Shown: one piece after another, positions 1 to 5,725 of the stretch
How positions within the stretch are numbered: the first letter of the stretch is position 1
Layout: the number at the start of each line of letters is the position of its first letter
Assembly (NCBI GenBank): GCA_900766795.1
Contig: CAAFWX010000244.1
Location: 1-12,504 of the forward strand
DNA: 12,504 nucleotides
Direction: 5' to 3'
Source: Oscillospiraceae bacterium
GTDB lineage: Bacteria; Bacillota_A; Clostridia; Oscillospirales; Ruminococcaceae
Made by a program: the position numbers and the translations under genes
The notes under the pieces: model-generated
Seen by the model: the letters and a program-made list of their open reading frames with translations, nothing else
The model's database searches: none
Told to the model about the DNA's origin: nothing

Positions 1-96
1 AAATTTGACGCAGGCGGGCTGACGCCCGTCAAGGAAAATTTGTGCAATATGGCGGAAAAGATGCAAGCAAGCGGACGGCAAAGGCGTAGCCGGTAA
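1..96 (+). CDS. 3' end of an unidentified gene (partial)
   Basis: Frame 1 is open from the window edge through 31 codons to a TAA at 94-96; the other two plus-strand frames hit stops within the first 20 bases or so. The peptide is polar, with the stretch NMAEKMQASGRQRRSR at its end, a very basic tail that suggests a soluble or nucleic-acid-contacting protein, though that is a guess. I do not recognise the family. Because only 31 codons are visible and no start can be seen, it could also be a chance open frame. Confidence 0.4.
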   Translation, partial: KFDAGGLTPVKENLCNMAEKMQASGRQRRSR

Positions 97-131
97 TTGT
101 GCGGTGTTGCCTTAGGTTTTATAAAGAATAA

Positions 132-159
132 TTTCCCGTATAAGGAGCGAAACGGGAAA
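132..159. other. hairpin upstream of the bile salt hydrolase promoter
   Basis: TTTCCCGT (132-139) pairs perfectly with ACGGGAAA (152-159) around a 12-base loop. On the plus strand the second arm is followed by A residues, not T residues, so it is not a canonical plus-strand terminator. It lies between the end of the upstream frame and the -35 box at 175. It may stabilise the 3' end of the upstream transcript or be an operator; nothing in the sequence decides this. Confidence 0.35.
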
Positions 160-174
160 AAATAACGCGGACGG

Positions 175-203
175 TTGAATTACTGCCGAAAAAGTGGTAC
201 AAT
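175..203 (+). promoter_or_regulatory. sigma-A-type promoter of the bile salt hydrolase gene
   Basis: TTGAAT (175-180) and TACAAT (198-203) are separated by exactly 17 bp, each one base from consensus. The predicted transcript would start near 210 and carry a leader of about 45 nt before the start codon at 257. No other good promoter lies closer to the gene. Confidence 0.75.
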
Positions 204-240
204 AAGAGAGATGTTATATAACAGCATTCTGCAAACGTGC

Positions 241-248
241 AAAGGAGG
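241..248 (+). promoter_or_regulatory. ribosome binding site fixing the GTG start of the hydrolase
   Basis: AAAGGAGG lies 8 bases before the GTG at 257. This strong site supports the non-ATG start, which is also required because the next codon encodes the catalytic Cys2. Confidence 0.85.
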
Positions 249-256
249 AATACATT

Positions 257-1231
257 GTGTGCACAGCAGCAACCTATAAAACACGGGACTTCTATTTCGG
301 AAGAACCCTCGACTATGAGTTTTCCTACGGTGATGAAATCACGATAACCCCGCGGTGCTTTCCGTTTGAATTTCGCTCGGGTGAGAAGCTTTCAAGGCAT
401 TACGCGATAATCGGAATGGCGCATGTTGCGGGGGGCTATCCGCTGTATTATGACGCGATGAACGAGCGTGGCTTGTGCATTGCGGGGCTGAATTTTGTGG
501 GAAACGCCTGCTTCCGCGACCCCGACCCCGACAAGGACAACGCTGCGCAGTTTGAGCTTATCCCGTGGCTGCTGGCGCGCTGCGGCACGGTGAGCGAGGC
601 TGTTGAGCGGATTCAGAACCTCAACATCACGAATATTCCTTTCAGCGAATCGCTTACCGCGGCGCAGCTTCACTGGATTATCGCGGACAGGGAGCGCTGC
701 GTTACTCTCGAATCGGTGAGAGATGGGGTAAAGGTGTACGACAACCCCGTCGGCGTGCTGACAAACAACCCGCCGTTTGAGCAGCAGATGTTTGCGCTGA
801 ACAACTACATGCGCCTGTCCGCGGACAATCCGAAAAACACGTTCTGCGACCGTCTTTCGCTTCATTGCTACAGCCGCGGAATGGGAGCGCTGGGGCTTCC
901 GGGCGACTTGTCCTCGCAGTCGAGGTTTGTGCGCGCGGCGTTCGTGAAAGCAAACTCCCTGTCAGGGGAGGGCGAAGCGGAGAGCGTAAGCCAGTTCTTC
1001 CACATTCTCGGAAGCGTTGACCAGCAGCGCGGCTGCTGCCGTCTGGACGGCGACAAGTACGAAATCACGCTCTACACCTCCTGCTGCAACGCCGACAAGG
1101 GAATATACTACTACACCACCTACGACAACCACCAAATCTCTGCCGTGGACATGCACCGCGAGAACCTAGAAGCCGCCGAGCTTGTGCGCTACAAGCCCGT
1201 CACCGATGAGCAGATTAATTTCATGAACTGA
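257..1231 (+). CDS. bsh: choloylglycine hydrolase (conjugated bile salt hydrolase)
   Basis: This 324-residue protein belongs to the choloylglycine hydrolase branch of Ntn hydrolases, which cleave the amide bond of glycine- or taurine-conjugated bile acids (EC 3.5.1.24) or, in relatives, penicillin V. The length matches the family (about 315-330). Cys2 is the expected nucleophile, exposed when the initiator residue is removed, so the GTG start at 257 is well fixed. Family residues seen are Arg16 and Asp19 in GRTLDYE, Asn79 in AGLNF, Asn170/Asn171 in VLTNNP and Arg223 in SRFVRA. There is no signal peptide, so it is predicted cytoplasmic. The AMNERGLCIAGLNF block favours bile salt over penicillin substrates, an inference from family resemblance. 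It is monocistronic: own promoter, and the next gene faces it. It would detoxify or remodel host bile acids in the gut. Confidence 0.9.
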   Translation: MCTAATYKTRDFYFGRTLDYEFSYGDEITITPRCFPFEFRSGEKLSRHYAIIGMAHVAGGYPLYYDAMNERGLCIAGLNFVGNACFRDPDPDKDNAAQFELIPWLLARCGTVSEAVERIQNLNITNIPFSESLTAAQLHWIIADRERCVTLESVRDGVKVYDNPVGVLTNNPPFEQQMFALNNYMRLSADNPKNTFCDRLSLHCYSRGMGALGLPGDLSSQSRFVRAAFVKANSLSGEGEAESVSQFFHILGSVDQQRGCCRLDGDKYEITLYTSCCNADKGIYYYTTYDNHQISAVDMHRENLEAAELVRYKPVTDEQINFMN

Positions 1232-1254
1232 CCAAAACGACGGACGAGCAATAC

Positions 1255-1286
1255 AAAAATCCCTGCGCTCAATCGAGTGCAGGGAT
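1255..1286 (-). terminator. intrinsic terminator of the glycoside hydrolase gene, possibly bidirectional
   Basis: ATCCCTGC (1259-1266) and GCAGGGAT (1279-1286) form a perfect 8-bp stem, extended inward by one wobble pair and CTC/GAG to a 4-base loop. Read on the minus strand the stem is followed by a T run (complement of 1255-1259). It sits 7 bp past the hydrolase lipoprotein stop and 24 bp past the bile salt hydrolase stop, so it could serve both converging genes. The plus-strand side has only a weak AT-rich tail. Confidence 0.85.
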
Positions 1287-1293
1287 AATTATA

Positions 1294-2451
1294 TCATGCG
1301 TCCAGCGGGTGGATTTTCTCGGGGATAAGCTGCGCCATAGCGTTTGTAGCCTCACGGGTGAGGTCGTATCTGTACCACAGCTCGTCGCAGCCGCTGCTGC
1401 CATCGGTGCGGTATTCCATCCAGACCATAACGCCGCACCAGCCGTTTTCATAAGCCGACTTGTATTTGTCGGGGCAGCTTACGCCGCTCTGGCTTTCGTC
1501 GTCGTTGGAGGTTTCTCCGATAAGGCAGGGCTTTGTGCCGTCCAGACCGTACTCCTCGGGTGACATCTCAAACGGGAATCCCCAGTAGGGCTTCTCCCAC
1601 ATGTAGAAGTGCGGGCTGTAAAAATCAAGGCAGGCTTCATCGCTGCCGACGGCTTCTTTCAGGCGCTCGTCGGACACGAAGTTTCCGTCATACCTGTCGG
1701 AGTTGTACTTAATCATCGCAAGCCCCACGGTGACGGGAATATCGCTGTTCGCGTGAATTGCCTCGGCGCATTTGCCGAAGAAGTATTGAAGGTTCTTCCA
1801 CGAAATATTTCCGCATTCGGCGTTTTCGTAAACCCAGTCCGGCTCGTTCATGATGTCCACGCCGAAAATGTATTCGCACTGCGCATAGCGCCGCGCAAAC
1901 TCGCCCGCATATTTTTCGGCGAAGTCGTCGCAGCCCTCCTTGGTGGAAATCAGCGTGCGCCAGTTGTTCGCGCCCGTGTTGCCCTGCTTGAAGTGGTCGA
2001 ACGAGGTCAGGGTAGGCATGACGTAGATTTCGTATTTCTCCGCCAGCGCAAACAGCTTGTCAAGGTCGGTCCAGTGGTTCTCGTTGATGTTGTATACCAT
2101 GCCGTTTTCGTCCACTCTGACTACTCCCGTGCCGTTGCAGTTTATCCAGATTCGGGTGCAGTTGATGTTGTCCTGCTTGAGCAGCGCGAAGGTCTGCTCC
2201 CATGCGGCTTCGTCCATGTTCCCGCAAAAATCGTTCCAGGCTTGCCAGGGAGTGTTCACGCCGTTAATCCACAGTTCCTTACCGTCAACCATGAATTTCG
2301 TGCCCTCGATGGTGACGCGTGCGCTCTTGACCTGCTCGACAGCCGAGCTGTCAGCTTTGCTTGCCCCGCTGTTTGTTCCCGTGCTGTCTGCGTTCGAGCA
2401 GCCCGTAAGCAGCATTGTCAGCGTGCACAATAATGCCAGTAGTGTTTTCAT
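1294..2451 (-). CDS. GH5-like glycoside hydrolase, secreted lipoprotein
   Basis: The 385-residue protein starts at the ATG at 2451; the frame is open upstream to 2523, but only from 2451 does it begin with a signal peptide (MKTLLALL) and a lipobox LLTGC with Cys18, so it should be lipid-anchored on the outer face of the membrane. A Ser/Thr/Gly-rich linker (about 20-40) leads into a TIM-barrel type hydrolase. Visible retaining GH-A (clan of GH5) signatures are Arg100 in CTRIWIN, DIMNEP with Glu203 as likely acid/base, HFY at 281-283, Glu313 in LIGETS as likely nucleophile and Trp345 in VMVWMEY. The pattern suits beta-mannanase or cellulase-like enzymes; substrate cannot be told. No carbohydrate-binding module or dockerin is seen. 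It is a single-gene unit with its own promoter and terminator. Confidence 0.85.
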   Translation of the reverse strand: MKTLLALLCTLTMLLTGCSNADSTGTNSGASKADSSAVEQVKSARVTIEGTKFMVDGKELWINGVNTPWQAWNDFCGNMDEAAWEQTFALLKQDNINCTRIWINCNGTGVVRVDENGMVYNINENHWTDLDKLFALAEKYEIYVMPTLTSFDHFKQGNTGANNWRTLISTKEGCDDFAEKYAGEFARRYAQCEYIFGVDIMNEPDWVYENAECGNISWKNLQYFFGKCAEAIHANSDIPVTVGLAMIKYNSDRYDGNFVSDERLKEAVGSDEACLDFYSPHFYMWEKPYWGFPFEMSPEEYGLDGTKPCLIGETSNDDESQSGVSCPDKYKSAYENGWCGVMVWMEYRTDGSSGCDELWYRYDLTREATNAMAQLIPEKIHPLDA

Positions 2452-2461
2452 GATTATGATG

Positions 2462-2467
2462 TCCTTT
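2462..2467 (-). promoter_or_regulatory. ribosome binding site for the GH5-like lipoprotein
   Basis: AAAGGA on the minus strand lies 10 bases before the ATG at 2451. Together with the signal peptide it supports this start over the upstream ATG at 2523, which would lie upstream of the predicted transcript start near 2505. Confidence 0.7.
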
Positions 2468-2511
2468 CGGGTGATGTCGTTTTTGGTGCAAAGTGCTCCA
2501 TTCTGCACGTC

Positions 2512-2540
2512 ATTATAGCACAAATTCGCGGCTCTGTCAA
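2512..2540 (-). promoter_or_regulatory. consensus promoter of the GH5-like gene
   Basis: On the minus strand TTGACA (2540-2535) and TATAAT (2517-2512) match consensus at all 12 positions with a 17-bp spacer, and the -10 box is preceded by TGC, an extended -10 element. Transcription should begin near 2505 and leave a leader of about 54 nt. Such a perfect promoter implies strong basal expression unless an unseen regulator acts. Confidence 0.9.
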
Positions 2541-2649
2541 CTATCGGCTATTTTTTGTACATTTCCCTGCGGCGGTTTTCACGCAAATACGACAGCAGCT
2601 GCACGACAAAATTTTGCGGTTTGAAAAAAATATTTTTTTGAAAAAACTA
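2541..2649. other. divergent intergenic region with A-tract palindrome (possible UP element)
   Basis: This stretch separates two outward-facing promoters. It contains a 16-bp perfect palindrome of seven A, T, A and seven T (2624-2639), then GAAAAAAC directly upstream of the -35 box at 2650. A-tracts in this position commonly act as UP elements or bend DNA. Two further perfect palindromes, GCAGCTGC (2595-2602) and CAAAATTTTG (2607-2616), could be operator sites, but palindromes this short also arise by chance. No coding frame of credible quality is present. Confidence 0.5.
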
Positions 2650-2678
2650 TTGACAAAAGAAAGTTTTTGTGTTAAACT
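2650..2678 (+). promoter_or_regulatory. promoter of the leader ORF and ABC-2 transporter operon
   Basis: TTGACA (2650-2655) is a perfect -35 box; TAAACT (2673-2678) is a 4/6 -10 box 17 bp downstream. A-tracts immediately upstream may compensate for the weak -10. The predicted start near 2685 leaves a leader of about 190 nt before the permease start at 2874. Within it, TAAACTT (2673-2679) and AAGTTTA (2701-2707) are complementary, a possible operator or DNA-level hairpin overlapping the -10 box. Confidence 0.75.
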
Positions 2679-2709
2679 TGGAAAGTCACTTAACCAAAAG
2701 AAGTTTACG

Positions 2710-2717
2710 AAAGGGGG
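2710..2717 (+). promoter_or_regulatory. ribosome binding site of the leader ORF
   Basis: AAAGGGGG ends 9 bases before the ATG at 2727. It is a G-rich variant of the Shine-Dalgarno sequence and is the main evidence that the short frame behind it is translated. Confidence 0.6.
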
Positions 2718-2726
2718 TCTCGCAAA

Positions 2727-2804
2727 ATGTTCAATATACACAAGATGATGAATAACTATCGTTTCGGATCGGGAAAATGCGGGACCTTTATAGCGGCGGC
2801 TTAG
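2727..2804 (+). CDS. 25-residue leader peptide or small protein upstream of the transporter
   Basis: An ATG at 2727 opens a 25-codon frame that ends in TAG at 2802-2804. It starts MFNIHKMMNN and ends GSGKCGTFIAAA. It follows a promoter and a ribosome binding site in the right order, lies wholly inside the transcript leader, and stops 24 bases before an intrinsic terminator that precedes the first permease gene. The likely role is a regulatory leader peptide whose translation controls read-through. A small exported peptide, or a modified peptide using the downstream transporter, is an alternative, but no modifying enzyme is visible. There is one Cys (residue 18). GSGKCGT resembles a Walker A loop only by chance at this size. 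No known family is recognised. Confidence 0.6.
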   Translation: MFNIHKMMNNYRFGSGKCGTFIAAA

Positions 2805-2828
2805 TCTGCTGTTGTTTTGTGCGCGCAT

Positions 2829-2862
2829 AGCCTGTCGGTATCCGGCAGGCTTTTTTGTTTTT
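2829..2862 (+). terminator. intrinsic terminator or attenuator before the transporter operon
   Basis: GCCTGTCGG (2830-2838) pairs with CCGGCAGGC (2842-2850) through a 9-bp stem containing one G-U pair and a three-base loop, followed by TTTTTTGTTTTT (2851-2862). This is a strong rho-independent terminator, and the permease ribosome binding site begins at the next base. Since no other gene than the 25-codon frame precedes it after the promoter at 2650, it most likely attenuates the ABC operon. The signal that relieves it is unknown. Confidence 0.85.
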
Positions 2863-2873
2863 GGAGGTGTTAT

Positions 2874-3665
2874 ATGAAAGCTTACATTTATGTTGCGAAA
2901 ATGAGAATACAGACCATGATGGCGTACCGCGTTCATGTGTGGACATTTCTCCTCATGCAGTGCCTGCTGATGGCGGCGGTCGGATTTTTCTGGCGCGCGG
3001 TATACGGCGACACGGAAGCGGCTCACGGCGTTACAGGGGATATGATGATAACCTACACGGTAGTGTCCATGCTGATGAGCTCGCTTTATTACATGGGCGT
3101 TGAGGACAGGATTTCCGACGCGGTGAAGTCGGGCAGCATTGCTACCGACATGATAAAGCCGATAAACCTGTTCACGCTCTACTTCGCTGAGGACATCGGC
3201 AACATTGTATTCAACCTCGTGTTCAGCACGATTCCTATGTTCATTGTGGCGCTGATTATTTTCGGAGTTCCCGCGCCCGCATCAGCGGAGCATTTATGGC
3301 TGTTTCTCGCTAGCTTCTTCCTCGGCTACGGTATCAACTGGACGTTCTCGGCAACGTTCGCGCTCATTTCGTTCGCGGCGATTGATTTGGGTCCCGTGTT
3401 CTCAATAAAGTACCACTTCGTCAATATGCTCTCGGGCGCGATTATTCCGCTGTGGTTCTTCCCCGAGTGGCTTCACGGGGCGCTTTATTTCCTGCCGTTC
3501 GTTTATATGTTTCAGGAGCCGCTCAGCATGTACATCGGAAAATACACCCCCGAGGAATGCCTTGTAAAGCTCGGAATACAGGCGGCATGGTTTGTGGGGC
3601 TGCTGGTGATATTCGCGTTCGCGCAGAACAGGGCGACCCGCAGGGTACTGGTTCAGGGAGGTTGA
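2874..3665 (+). CDS. ABC-2 type transporter permease, first subunit
   Basis: The 263-residue integral membrane protein begins at the ATG at 2874, 6 bases after GGAGG (2863-2867). An in-frame upstream extension would run through the terminator and is not credible. It has about six hydrophobic segments: about 21-41, 60-72 (short), 109-132, 143-170, 184-200 and 235-251. The cytoplasmic loop with SGSIATDMIKPINLF is typical of the uncharacterised ABC-2 permeases (COG4587/COG3694, DUF990-like) that work in pairs. With the next permease and the ATPase it should form an exporter whose substrate is unknown; relatives have been linked to drug, peptide or lipid export. The stop is 3 bp before the next start and its last codons supply that gene's GGGAGG site, so the two are co-translated. 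Confidence 0.85.
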   Translation: MKAYIYVAKMRIQTMMAYRVHVWTFLLMQCLLMAAVGFFWRAVYGDTEAAHGVTGDMMITYTVVSMLMSSLYYMGVEDRISDAVKSGSIATDMIKPINLFTLYFAEDIGNIVFNLVFSTIPMFIVALIIFGVPAPASAEHLWLFLASFFLGYGINWTFSATFALISFAAIDLGPVFSIKYHFVNMLSGAIIPLWFFPEWLHGALYFLPFVYMFQEPLSMYIGKYTPEECLVKLGIQAAWFVGLLVIFAFAQNRATRRVLVQGG

Positions 3666-3668
3666 TGT

Positions 3669-4481
3669 ATGAAGAAATTCAAGCACTATATGTCGGTGGC
3701 ACTGCTGTCGTTCAGGCTTTCTGTGCAGGCTTGCATGGAATACCCTGCGGCGTTTATCGGCTGGCTGATATCAAATCCGATACAGTTCCTTTTCGGGTTT
3801 GCAACGATAAAATTTGTCGTCGAGGAGTTTGAAACCCTCGCCGACTGGAATTTTAAGGAGCTTGCGTTCCTCTACGGAATGTCGGTTCTGACCCACGGGC
3901 TTTCGGTTATATTCTTCACGAAAACGTGGTACATGGGCTGGGATATTATCCACGGCGAGCTTGACAGAATGCGGCTGCGCCCGATGAACACGCTGTTTCA
4001 GTTCCTCGCGGGGGACATGAATTTCTACGGAATAACCGACCTTATCCCGGGAATTATCCTGTTCGTGTACGGCTGCATTTCGGTTGAGTTTCAGTGGACG
4101 TTTTCCAACACAATTTGCATGATATGCGCTATTATCGGCGGCACGCTTATCCGCGGAGCGCTGTACCTGATGTTCGGCTGCACGACGTTCTGGACGAAAA
4201 GCCCGATAAACATTTCGGGATTCTTTCAGGAACTGTTCAACCGCACGAATATGTACCCGCTTTCAATGTACCCTCGCGCGGTGCAGTTTGTTTTCACGTT
4301 CATCATGCCGATGAGCTGGGTGGCATTTTATCCCGCGTCGGAGTTCATGGGTAAGGATTCCATGATAACCCTGCCGTATGGAATGGCGTTCATAACGCTC
4401 ATAATCGGAGCGGTGCTGTTCGTGATATCCTGCAAAATATTCCGCGCAGGATTTCGTCAGTACGAGAGCGCAGGCTCGTGA
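3669..4481 (+). CDS. ABC-2 type transporter permease, second subunit
   Basis: This 270-residue membrane protein starts at ATG 3669, 7 bases after GGGAGG. Its plan resembles the preceding permease: short basic N-terminus MKKFKHYM, a first hydrophobic stretch with SVQACMEYPAAFIGW, several further spans, and a conserved loop GELDRMRLRPMNTLFQFLAGD matching the first permease's SGSIATDMIKPINLF region (the 'D-x-RP-N-x-F' family loop that faces the ATPase). It ends in a basic cytoplasmic tail, FRAGFRQYESAGS. It should form a heterodimer with the first permease. Its stop overlaps an alternative GTG of the ATPase gene and lies 26 bp before the preferred ATG. Confidence 0.85.
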   Translation: MKKFKHYMSVALLSFRLSVQACMEYPAAFIGWLISNPIQFLFGFATIKFVVEEFETLADWNFKELAFLYGMSVLTHGLSVIFFTKTWYMGWDIIHGELDRMRLRPMNTLFQFLAGDMNFYGITDLIPGIILFVYGCISVEFQWTFSNTICMICAIIGGTLIRGALYLMFGCTTFWTKSPINISGFFQELFNRTNMYPLSMYPRAVQFVFTFIMPMSWVAFYPASEFMGKDSMITLPYGMAFITLIIGAVLFVISCKIFRAGFRQYESAGS

Positions 4482-4507
4482 TTTGGTTATGGAAAGGAAG
4501 GAAAATT

Positions 4508-5500
4508 ATGCCTGTAATAGAAGTTAAGCACCTTAAAAAGCAGTTCAAGTCTGTAAGAAAGCAGAAAGGGCTTAAGGGCGCGGTAAAGGGGCTTTTCTGC
4601 CCCGAAAAGAAGATAGTGACCGCCGTTGACGATATCAGCTTTTCAATAGAGCGCGGCGAGATTGTGGGTTACATAGGACCCAACGGCGCGGGCAAAAGCA
4701 CGACCGTAAAGATGATGTCGGGAATACTCCGACCGACCTCGGGAGAAATCCTCGTGAACGGAATTTCGCCCGTAAAGGACAGAAAAGAGGTAGTAAAGCA
4801 CCTCGGCGTAGTTTTCGGACAGAGGACGCAGCTTTACTGGGATTTGCGGCTCGGAGAGAGCTTTGAGCTGCTTAAGCGGATTTACGATGTTCCCGACGAG
4901 GTTTACGACAAGAACATGGCGATGATGGACGAGATACTCGACCTCAAGAGCATAATCGACACTCCGGTAAGACAGCTTTCCCTCGGGCAGCGTATGCGCG
5001 GCGACCTTGCGGCGGCAATGCTGCATTCGCCCGATGTGCTGTTCCTTGACGAGCCGACAATCGGACTTGACGTGGACGCTAAGCACGCTATCCGCAGGTT
5101 CATCAAGGAAATCAACGAAACGCGCAAAACGACGATAATCCTCACGACACACGACCTCGGAGATATACAGGAACTGTGTAAGCGGATAATCATAATCAAC
5201 AAGGGCGTAGTTATCGAGGACGGCTCGCTTGACGAGCTTATCGACAGGATAGCGCCGTATCGTCAGCTTGTCATTGATTTCTACACCGAGCAGCATATCG
5301 AGCACCCCAAGGCGGAAATAGTCGGCGGTGAAGGCTCCCGCACCGTCTATCGGTTTATGAAGAACGATGTTTCCGCCGCCGAGCTTATCGAGGACATCGG
5401 AAAGCAGGCGAAGATAAAGGACATACGCCTTGAGGAAGCGAGCATAGACGATATAATCCGCATTGCGTACAGCGGCGGAAGCGCAGAAGAAAAGGTCTGA
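4508..5500 (+). CDS. ABC transporter ATP-binding protein (partner of the two ABC-2 permeases)
   Basis: The 330-residue ATPase drives the exporter encoded just upstream. All nucleotide-binding motifs are intact: Walker A GPNGAGKST (57-65), Q-loop Gln105 in FGQRTQLYWD, signature LSLGQRMRGDLAAAML (from 157), Walker B VLFLDEP (177-183) and H-loop His215 in TTHD. The FGQR/LSLGQR pairing and the N-terminal basic insert (about residues 12-36) fit COG4586-type ATPases that accompany DUF990-like permeases. A C-terminal accessory domain (about 245-330) is soluble and probably regulatory. The ATG at 4508 is preferred because AGGAAGG (4495-4501) lies 6 bases before it; a GTG at 4478 would overlap the permease stop. 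Third gene of the operon. Confidence 0.9.
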   Translation: MPVIEVKHLKKQFKSVRKQKGLKGAVKGLFCPEKKIVTAVDDISFSIERGEIVGYIGPNGAGKSTTVKMMSGILRPTSGEILVNGISPVKDRKEVVKHLGVVFGQRTQLYWDLRLGESFELLKRIYDVPDEVYDKNMAMMDEILDLKSIIDTPVRQLSLGQRMRGDLAAAMLHSPDVLFLDEPTIGLDVDAKHAIRRFIKEINETRKTTIILTTHDLGDIQELCKRIIIINKGVVIEDGSLDELIDRIAPYRQLVIDFYTEQHIEHPKAEIVGGEGSRTVYRFMKNDVSAAELIEDIGKQAKIKDIRLEEASIDDIIRIAYSGGSAEEKV

Positions 5501-5521
5501 TACTAGGGAGAACAAGCAAAG

Positions 5522-5650
5522 ATGAAAATAGCAATCATCGGATACAGCGGCTCGGGAAAGTCAACGCTTGCAAGAAAACTCGGAGCTGTTTATCAAGCGG
5601 AGGCTCTGCCCCCGTACCCCCGGGGTTTATCCGCCGGAAGATACCGGTGA
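5522..5650 (+). pseudogene. amputated P-loop kinase (adenylate-kinase-like / topology modulation protein family)
   Basis: A start at 5522, 21 bp after the ATPase stop and behind AGGGAG (5505-5510), encodes MKIAIIGYSGSGKSTLARKL, a textbook N-terminus of the small P-loop kinase family often annotated as DNA topology modulation protein or adenylate kinase (family length roughly 170-180 residues). Walker A is GYSGSGKST (7-15). After about residue 24 the sequence turns into an unrelated Pro/Arg-rich tail (ALPPYPRGLSAGR) and stops at residue 42. No remaining part of the kinase (lid, catalytic Asp, C-terminus) appears in any frame downstream. The switch point coincides with the palindrome-rich block that begins near 5597. 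The gene is almost certainly dead, though transcription and translation signals are intact. Confidence 0.8.
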
Positions 5651-5725
5651 AGTTTGAAGAGTAGCGAATTTTTCCGCTGCTCTTCACCGTATATCTTGCA
5701 GCTGCGTCGGGGCGCTCCCCAGCGT
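5597..5725. repeat. palindrome-rich block, possible non-autonomous mobile element or intergenic repeat
   Basis: The block folds on itself. GC-rich ends around GGAGGCTCTGCCCC (5599-5612) and GGGGCGCTCCCC (5709-5720) are imperfectly complementary. Inside, AAGATA plus CGGTGAAG (5638-5652) pair with CTTCACCG plus TATCTT (5682-5697), and alternatively TGAAGAGTAGCG (5655-5666) pairs with CGCTGCTCTTCA (5675-5686) with one wobble. It carries no transposase. It interrupts the kinase gene, as a MITE-like or dispersed palindromic element would, but no target duplication or second copy is visible in this window. The T-containing stretch after 5730 might let it terminate the ABC operon weakly. Confidence 0.5.

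Noticed and set aside
1609..2433. Long plus-strand frame of 274 codons opposite the GH5-like gene
   Set aside because: It is the antisense shadow of a gene with catalytic motifs, lipobox, promoter and terminator. The frame itself has no family resemblance and no good ribosome binding site.
2486..2508. GTGCA/TGCAC inverted pair near the GH5-like transcript start as an operator
   Set aside because: Five-base arms around a 13-base spacer are expected by chance and do not resemble a known operator.
2452..2523. Upstream start of the GH5-like protein at 2523
   Set aside because: It would precede the predicted transcription start near 2505 and would bury the lipoprotein signal peptide behind 24 polar residues.
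2772..2795. Walker A-like GSGKCGT in the 25-codon ORF
   Set aside because: A 25-residue peptide cannot form a nucleotide-binding fold and the motif lacks the usual spacing, so this is coincidence.
2817..2873. Upstream extension of the first permease (19 extra codons)
   Set aside because: It would be encoded across the intrinsic terminator and T run; the ATG at 2874 has GGAGG at the right distance and begins a typical permease N-terminus.
4478..4507. GTG start for the ATPase
   Set aside because: It overlaps the permease stop and adds residues not typical of the family; the ATG at 4508 has a strong ribosome binding site 6 bases upstream.
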